DNA from: Beverwykella pulmonaria
Lineage: Eukaryota > Ascomycota > Dothideomycetes > Pleosporales > Melanommataceae
Reading direction: 5' to 3'
DNA: 64,000 nucleotides
NCBI GenBank assembly: GCA_001599595.1
Contig: BCHH01000007.1
Span: 999,179 to 1,063,178, forward strand
Shown piece after piece: positions 57,571 through 64,000 of this stretch; positions within the stretch are counted from its first letter, which is position 1; each line of letters starts with the position of its first letter. A program made the translations under genes and the position numbers. Under the pieces are notes generated by a model. It did no database searches and was not told the DNA's origin. It saw only the letters and a list, made by a program, of their open reading frames with translations.

Positions 57571-59947
57571 TCAACACCAAGTAAAGACCGGATTCTTGCT
57601 CTTGACCATCTCCAGTCTCTCCACGATGACCAACTTTTGGTTCCCCTCCAAATCCTCATTCGCCGCGTAGCCAAGGTCACCCTCGTCGTCATCTCCAACG
57701 AACACGGGACCGTGGCCTCTTCGCGCGGCGGTCAGCGAGTACCTACGGTGATGTTTTCTAGGGTCTGTGTCGCCGCGGCGCCGTCGCGGATCTTCATAGC
57801 TCATGCGCGGCATGTGACTTGGCCGGCCGTTGCTGGTGTCCAGGCCGCTCGGACCATCAATAATAGCCCGGGCTGTCCAGGGCACGGATTGAACTGTGGC
57901 GGGGGAGAGCGGGCCACGCATGTTCTCACTCCTTTCACGGATGTCTATCGAACTCGAGTCTCGGGAGAGGTTGAACCGGTTCTCATTCGCCAATTCCAGA
58001 GGCGGGGAGTTCATGAGGAGATCAGACTTGGGCTTCTGCGGAGGCGTCGAGAGCGCTGTAATGTCCATTTCCTCTTGCTCGGCGGGTCGGTGTCGAGCGC
58101 TTTGCTGTTGTTTGCGTCGCATTTCCGCGGAGGGTGCGCGCAGTGGAACGACGATGGGGATTTCGACCAGATCATCCCACACGCACACTCGCGCTCTTCG
58201 GGTGAGCTCCAGAGGTCCGTGATCAGGGGTCTTGAGCGTCTCCACGACATTCCACGCCTGTCCCTTCATGACAGCAATCTGCTTTACGTACATCCGCTCC
58301 TTGAAGTCCGCATCTTGTGTAAAGCATTTTCGAAGAGCCAGCTGCGTGTCACTCCACCATTTTTTCGATGTAAGGAGAGGGAGGAAGTGGCGGCGGGTAG
58401 CTTCAGAGAAGGGTTGGCCGATGAGGGACACGGGAAGAAATAGCCAGCCAAAAGGGTAGCTTCGCCACTGCAACCACGTTAGCTTGGGTCAGAGAGCAAG
58501 TATTGTGCTGTCTTACTGCATCGGGGTGCTTCCACGGCCACGACAGACTGTTGTCAATAGCCCCAAGCGATACCGAAGGCGTCGGTGCGTTAGGCATGGG
58601 CGTGGCGGACCGACTAGTCGCTCTCATCGGCTCCTGGCGTCTGTATGGATCCACCTCGGGCATAGAGTGCTTGGTATATTCACTAGGCCCATCCTCATCC
58701 TCTCCATCCCCATCCATCTGTGGTGGCTCAGCAACAATCGTGGCCTGCTGTGTTTTCTGGTCGATCTTGATCATCCAATTGTCCAATCCTCGATCTGTGT
58801 TGCGCATGATATAGTCCAAAATGACCAGTTTCTCCAATTGCTCCCTAAACGACTGCTGCAGGCCCTCGGTCCAAAACACGGTCCTCTGCTGTTCTGGGTC
58901 CGCCGTGTTCGGCCGCGAGTCTTCCTCTTCCTCTTGGTCCGACAGCGGGCCGCTCGGTCTACATTCCTCTGCCCATCTCCGCTTCCTCCTTCGATGTGTG
59001 TCGTTTTTAGCTCCCGAGTTGTGCTGGTCTGGCCAAGGGTGTTCCTTCAAGAAGATGTTCGCATCCTTGAACCCTTTCAAGAAGATCTGGAAACTCCCAA
59101 TCTTCTCCGGGAACGGCTTTTTCTTCCTATAGTAGGCTCGGCGGTCCCAGAAGTCATAGTGGAAGGACTTAGACGAGAGGGAGACGATGTCGGTGTAGGG
59201 GACGAGGTTAGTACGAAGCTGGGTGTCGAGGACGTAGGCGGCGGCTTCGGAGATGTAGCTCAGGTTCGGGATTAGACAAGCCCGGCCGAAAAAGAAGGGG
59301 AACAGATTGCGGTGTATCCATTTTGTCCACTTAGGGTTCCTTGATGCGTACGGCTCTTCGTCCTTGGGCTTGAAGACGCCCACGATCTTGCCGTGTGTGT
59401 TGCGCGCGAAATAGCTGCCCGAGCTCCCCTGAGAGATCAGCAGCGGATGTGTTCCCATTTCAATGGCCAATCGCACGCCCTCGACGGTATCGTCGAACTG
59501 CAGCTTCGTGATGCGGTCCGAGGAGCCCTCAAAGTCGAATGTGAGCGTCTCCGCCGTGGCTGGCCGCATGCCATCTGGGGCTTGGAAGACGGAATGGTGT
59601 ATCTCCAGCGTCTCTTCCTCAGGTCTGTCCTTGTGCTTTTTAATCTTGAACTTCTGGGCAATCTCCTCGGCCCAGCGCTCGAGCCTGGCGTTGATGGCCT
59701 TGATGTCAACGCCCGAATTGCTGCGCCCGCGGCGTCCCGGCTGGCCTCTCCGCAGGTTCGGGGAGGCATCTCCAGACCCTCCGGGCATATGCATGCGCGA
59801 ATTTCGCTTCGGCTGGATGGGGGCATACTGCGAGTTGGACAGCGAATGCTGATGGAAGTCGTCGTCAGATTCGTCGTGCGAGTCATCCTCTTCGGCCTGC
59901 GCGATACGGGCGTAGCCTGACGTCGGAGGTCGTCGATTCTTTGGCAT
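57571..59947 (-). CDS. LSB6: Type II phosphatidylinositol 4-kinase (Lsb6-like)
   Basis: Exons 59947-58517 and 58467-57571 with a 49-nt intron (GTAAGA...TTGCAG, branch GCTAAC), 775 aa. The N-terminus is disordered and basic. The kinase begins with ISQGSSGSYFARN and GKIVGVFKPKDEEPYASRNP (ATP-binding Lys), then CLIPNLSYISEAAAYVLD. The catalytic region is VILDYIMRNTDRGLDNWMIK, with the Asp of NTDRGLDNW, followed by SLSWPWKHPD and the metal-binding site upstream. The insert with acidic EEEEDSRP and the long C-terminal tail (ending SKNPVFTWC) are fungal features. It makes PI4P on endosomal, vacuolar and Golgi membranes (family knowledge). It is much longer than yeast Lsb6 (about 600 aa) because of the tail. 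Confidence 0.93.
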
Positions 59948-60294
59948 TGTGGACTGTGAATTGTGGGAGGATGGGGTGAGGCGTAAGGGGCGTGTATAAA
60001 GAGCGTTGCCTGGAATAGGAGACCAGGAGCTGGGAATTGTCGCCGCGGATGACCGAGGCGTTGCATCATGTACAGATCGCCGCTAGTCTAGCAGGGGGAA
60101 GGTATCACGACACGTTCGCAAAACTCTAAATAGATATGAATACTCAACATAGATTTCGATACCGTCAAGGTAATTGGCTGTATCTCTGAATTCAATACAT
60201 TCCAATGATATGGTTAGCATTCGCCAAGGTATCACGTCTGCACTACGAATGCCATGCCCAAAACAAAGCGACAGCACTCCCACAAAACCTTCCA
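59948..60294. other. Spacer between the PI4K and Ask1 genes
   Basis: 347 bp acting as PI4K promoter and Ask1 3' flank. No feature recognised. Confidence 0.5.
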
Positions 60295-61526
60295 TCAAAA
60301 GCTGTCGTCCAGATCCACCTGCCTGCGCACAATGCTTGGGCTGTCATCGTCCAATCCCCCGGTACTTTCCGTGATATTCGCCCCAGCCGTCATCAGCAAG
60401 TCCTCTACAATACGCTTGCTGGCTTCACGAGCCGGTGTCTGCAACAACCTACTCTGTGGAATGTGGAACTGCATGGTCTTCGGAGGGCTGAAATCCAAAT
60501 CATCCTCGCCCTCGCTGTCGCTGTCGAAAAAACCCTTGGTTTTCGTAGCGCTGTATGGTTGCTTACCCTTCCCTGGTGTTTGCACGCTCACGCCAGGCGT
60601 CCTAGGTGCCTTCAGTGGCGAAGAGAAGATGTCTGCGCGGAGCTGAGGTGCGGGCGAAGACGGTGGCGACGAGTCCTCATCCCATTTAAGTAGATCAGGT
60701 GCACCTCGCCGCGCAGTCGCAGGCGTATACCCGCCAGTCGGCTTGTATTTCCTTGCACTCAGCGATGTAGCTTGGACACGGTAGGTCTTGTCGAGCACGC
60801 GATGCAGAAGCGGGTCTTGATTCTGAGGAGCGAGCGTTTTGGTGGTCGTGGGCGGTGCGAATGGAGAAGATTCTGGAGTCATGGTCATGTCTGGGAGGAT
60901 TTGCGTCTTTGCCGGCGTAGTGGGCTCTCCTGCTCCTGGCGTGCGCGATCTACCCTCCATCTCCCGCTTAAGGTTTTCATACGGAGACCCGTAATCGGCA
61001 AACAGAGGCTCCTTCCCTCCAGTATGCGGTGCACGGGGCGTGCTGTGTGCGTGTGTGAGCGAGGGCGAGTCTAGAATCGACGTATCTTCAAAATCTTCTT
61101 CAGCCTGAGATAGGGGTTTCTGCGGCGTGGAAGTTACGCCCGTGACTGTGTCTTCTACCATCTCGTCATCGTAGAGCTGAGAGTCGTGAGCTTCTAGGCG
61201 GGCGGTCGAGTCGTCCGGCGCCGGCTCTTCATAGCCGGAGAGGGAGACGTTGGCGCTGGCTTCGAAGAATTGTTTCCAAAACTTGGAGCCCTCCCACACA
61301 GCCTCCGAGTGTTTGCCATACTGCTCTACGATCGGGAGAATATTTGTCGTCACGATGCGATGCGCCCGGCTGAAATTGTGATCGATTTCTTCGACCATTA
61401 GTCGCGTATGCATAGTGGGGTATGGTCTTGTTCACCTTGCAGTGTCAGCGTGATGGACTGCTCTAGCTTCTCCAATTCTTCGGTAAGACTCAAATTGCGG
61501 GCGGGTGCAATGCTTTGGCGTGACAT
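60295..61526 (-). CDS. ASK1: DASH/DAM1 complex subunit Ask1
   Basis: Exons 61526-61436 and 61388-60295 with a 47-nt intron (GTGAAC...CGAAG, branch ACTAAT), 394 aa. The conserved N-terminal helical domain reads RNLSLTEELEKLEQSITLTL, then EIDHNFSRAHRIVTTNILPI and SEAVWEGSKFWKQFFEASAN, the Ask1 signature. The remainder is long, disordered and Ser/Pro/Thr-rich with TPQKP, STPRAP and SPFAPP sites that could be CDK targets. It ends EDLLMTAGAN...VDLDDSF. Ask1 is part of the ring that couples kinetochores to microtubules. The short first exon is confirmed by phase and by continuity of the helix across the intron. Confidence 0.93.
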
Positions 61527-62046
61527 TTTGGCAATTGGGTGGGTTTGCAGCTGTTTGTTTGCCCATATATGCGCTTGTTGTTGATCGAGATTCGGGCGAA
61601 AGAGCGCTAGCAAGGAAAGGGTCTAGCTTTGACCCCGCTCCATTCACTATAGATGCCGCTCAGGCCATCTCTCCACACAAAGTATGGCTTCAACACCCAT
61701 TGTACCTTTCCATCAATCTTAGAATTTGCTGCGCAGAAGAATCATATCCAATGTGTAAGCCGGAGTGGTCCCTAATGTCAGGCACGACCCCAAACTAAGG
61801 TACCGAACGTCGTCATGGGAGCAATTAACCCGAGAACACTCCATCAGGTAACGCCACAGGAGCGATTAATGCATACTCCGCATATCTGATGAGCTTGTTT
61901 GCGCTTCCGCAATTTATAGCCGCAGCCATGTTGGGTAGAAATGCGATGCGGGCCCAGTCTTTGATTTCCTACCCCTCGCCCATTCGCATATCCAAATTGC
62001 AATTCTTCATATATTCTGCCTGTAGAAAGCCACTTCGATTTTCAAT
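61527..62046. other. Divergent promoter region of Ask1 and the SDR gene
   Basis: 520 bp between two divergently transcribed genes. No repeat or RNA gene was seen. Confidence 0.5.
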
Positions 62047-63051
62047 ATGGCATTTCGTATATCTTCTAAGGCTGCTTGGCAAACTTCCTCCAGAGTTCTG
62101 GTATTACCACGCGTTACCTCGCAAGCACCGAAATGGTCTCGAAACTATGCTACACCAGCGGAAGCGGAGAAGAGAACAGCAATCGTAACAGGCTCGGCTC
62201 GTGGAATGTTTGTCTCCCACCAATATCTTCCATCATGTTGAATCTTACCCTCCCAGCGGCAAAGCCATCGCACTCCGACTCGCCCAAGATGGCTACGATA
62301 TTTGCGTGAACGATATTCCTGCCAACAAATCTAGTGCTGAATCCGTAGTCTCTGATATCAAGAAATTGGGCCGCAACGCGTTTCCATATATGGCGGATGT
62401 GTCGAGCCTTAAGGAAGTGGAGAACATGGTCGCAGCCTCTGTATCTGAACTCGGACCCCTAAACACCATGGTCGCGAACGCGGGTATTGCTCAAGTTAAG
62501 GCACTGCTCGACCTTACGGAGCAAGATCTGAGAAGGATGTTTGAGGTCAATGGTGAAGATGATGCTCTTCATCCTGTACGATGGTGGCCACTGACAAGAT
62601 TTGTGCAGTATACGGGGTATTCAATTGCTACTCCGTCGCCGCCAAACAGCTGATTTCCCAAAACACACCCGGAAAACTGATCGGTTGTTCGAGCATAGTC
62701 GGCTTCAAGCCCTTCGCCCTACTCTCACACTACAGCGCCTCCAAATGGGCTGTTCGCGGTCTAACCCAAGCGTTCGCCATGGAGATGGCACAGCATAAGA
62801 TAACAGTCAATGCCTATGCTCCGGGCATCGTTGGGACGGCGATGTGGGATTTAATTGACGAAGAGCTGGGCAAGAAAGATGGCAGGAAGAAGGGTGAGAC
62901 GATCAAGAAGTATACCAAGGAGTTGATTGCCCTAGGGAGGACGAGCGTACCGGAGGATGTGGCGAAGCTGGTGAGCTTTTTGAGTGGACCAGATTCGGAG
63001 TATGTTACGGGGCAGACGCTGATAGTTGATGGTGGGATCATCTTTACTTGA
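62047..63051 (+). CDS. Short-chain dehydrogenase/reductase, diacetyl reductase-like
   Basis: Exons 62047-62207, 62257-62552 and 62609-63051 (introns 49 and 56 nt), 299 aa. Residues 1-40 are basic and Ser/Ala-rich (MAFRISSKAAWQTSSRVLVL), a likely mitochondrial presequence. The Rossmann fold follows: TGSARGIGKAIA for the cofactor, MVANAGI, catalytic Ser in IGCSSIVGF, then HYSASKWAV holding Tyr and Lys. The C-terminal part (NAYAPGIVGTAMWDLIDEEL, TGQTLIVDGGIIF) is close to diacetyl/acetoin reductases (2,3-butanediol dehydrogenases). It reduces a small diketone or a related substrate with NAD(P)H; the exact substrate is inferred from resemblance. Confidence 0.9.
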
Positions 63052-64000
63052 CGGTTTAGATGGGGATTGATAGCCCGAATTGGTCGCTGGCGCGAGTGTC
63101 GAACGGCGTATGTATTTGCTGATGAGAGATATGTGACAGAGCGTATCGTTCCACGATTTCCCAAATACATTGAATTTGAAAGAGGCCCCGAATTTGTGAA
63201 TAAATGTATTGCCGTTGTTCTAACTTCTAGCCAGTAGATAAAGTCGGGAGAATGCTTGCCGAATCTCGAAAACTATAGAAGTGACAAGAGTCTAATACTT
63301 CTCGTGAATAGTGGATAGCCGTGACCCCTGGTGGCCATCGCTGACGATCTTGGATCTTCACACTGCCAGCAACATCAGAAATTGAATCGCGAGAACCATC
63401 CTGCCATGGCAGACCAATTCATTTCCGACCTGTACAAATTTCCTACATCTACCTGCTTTCTGACGCTGCAAAACGTCGTCCTTCCACGGAAACTCCCTTA
63501 ACAAATCAATCCTTCTTCCTCGAAGCACTCTCGACAGACCGCTCCACCATATCAACTACAAGATCATCAACATATGCACAATCAACCACCAATGACCTAT
63601 GCCCTCTCCGCAATCAACGATGCCAAGCGTTGAGCGCATTCTGCAAGTCAGGAAAGCCAGAGGTAGCAGACGAATGGGTGGGTGCAGCGAAGCGGGAAGT
63701 CGAGGTTTGGCTGGTGGGAATGACGAAGACCATCTAGGTCGTTGAGGACGCAGGTCGACGTGAGTGAGATTTACTAATTCCAAAATGCGCCACATGGGAG
63801 TGCTGAAATGGCGTAGAAACGGAGGGAAAAAATCTTTCCCCATTCTACATTGTTGCGTGCGGTCCTTTGGAAATTTCGAAATACAGATTGTTGGGCGAAA
63901 GATGGTTGGAGACGCCCAGGAAAGTCGTAATAGCGAGCACAATTAAATTTCACCCATATTCTTTTTCCATCTTCTCCTTCTTGCGGATGGTATGTGATGA
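63052..64000. other. Intergenic at the right edge, nothing supported
   Basis: About 950 bp. A 128-codon minus-strand frame (63556-63942) and a 65-codon frame (63358-63555) have no recognisable features. A gene truncated by the window edge cannot be excluded. Confidence 0.4.

Overview
The window is nuclear DNA of a filamentous ascomycete (Pezizomycotina). Many short introns (about 46-99 nt) have GTRNGT-like donors, CTAAC/CTGAC-like branch sites and YAG acceptors. Gene content is typical of the group (GH45, GH11 and GH31 glycosidases, Dal5-type and sugar-porter MFS transporters, a DASH Ask1 subunit, a type II PI 4-kinase). Transposon remnants carry C-to-T/G-to-A decay that looks like repeat-induced point mutation (RIP). 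A leotiomycete or dothideomycete host is a guess; no rDNA or marker gene is present.

Layout. 1-4.8 kb: two decayed retroelement-type reading frames on the minus strand, a Ty3/gypsy gag-pol running off the left edge and a second ORF with in-frame TAG codons. 4.8-7.4 kb: a CorA-like membrane protein gene with a Cys-rich N-terminus and one frameshift. 7.4-14.3 kb: repeat-rich, with three LTR-type sequences, an uncharacterised three-exon gene, and a Fot/pogo-type DNA transposon (12.33-14.27 kb) split by a solo LTR with a perfect 5-bp target duplication. 14.8-18.3 kb: an intronless seven-bladed beta-propeller (PLL-like lectin) and a possible PD-(D/E)XK protein whose C-terminal repeats continue past its stop codon. 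20.7-32.9 kb: sparse, with a GH45 endoglucanase, a pseudogene, a four-TM membrane protein, a GH11 xylanase, an HD-domain hydrolase and a small secreted Cys protein. 35.5-42.0 kb: a GH31 alpha-xylosidase-like enzyme convergent with a sugar transporter, then a beta-carbonic anhydrase. 45.9-51.9 kb: a secreted EEP-family nuclease and a Dal5-like transporter. 53-63 kb: compact conserved genes for a RING-SNF2 helicase, PI4K type II, Ask1 and an SDR reductase.

How the genes fit together. Biomass-degrading and small secreted proteins lie in the repeat-rich, gene-poor left two thirds, while conserved cell-biology genes lie close together on the right. The GH31/sugar transporter pair looks like a xyloglucan or oligosaccharide utilisation module. 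Gene models were built by hand from splice-site phase: in every intact multi-exon model the summed exon length is a multiple of three and domain motifs continue across the junctions.
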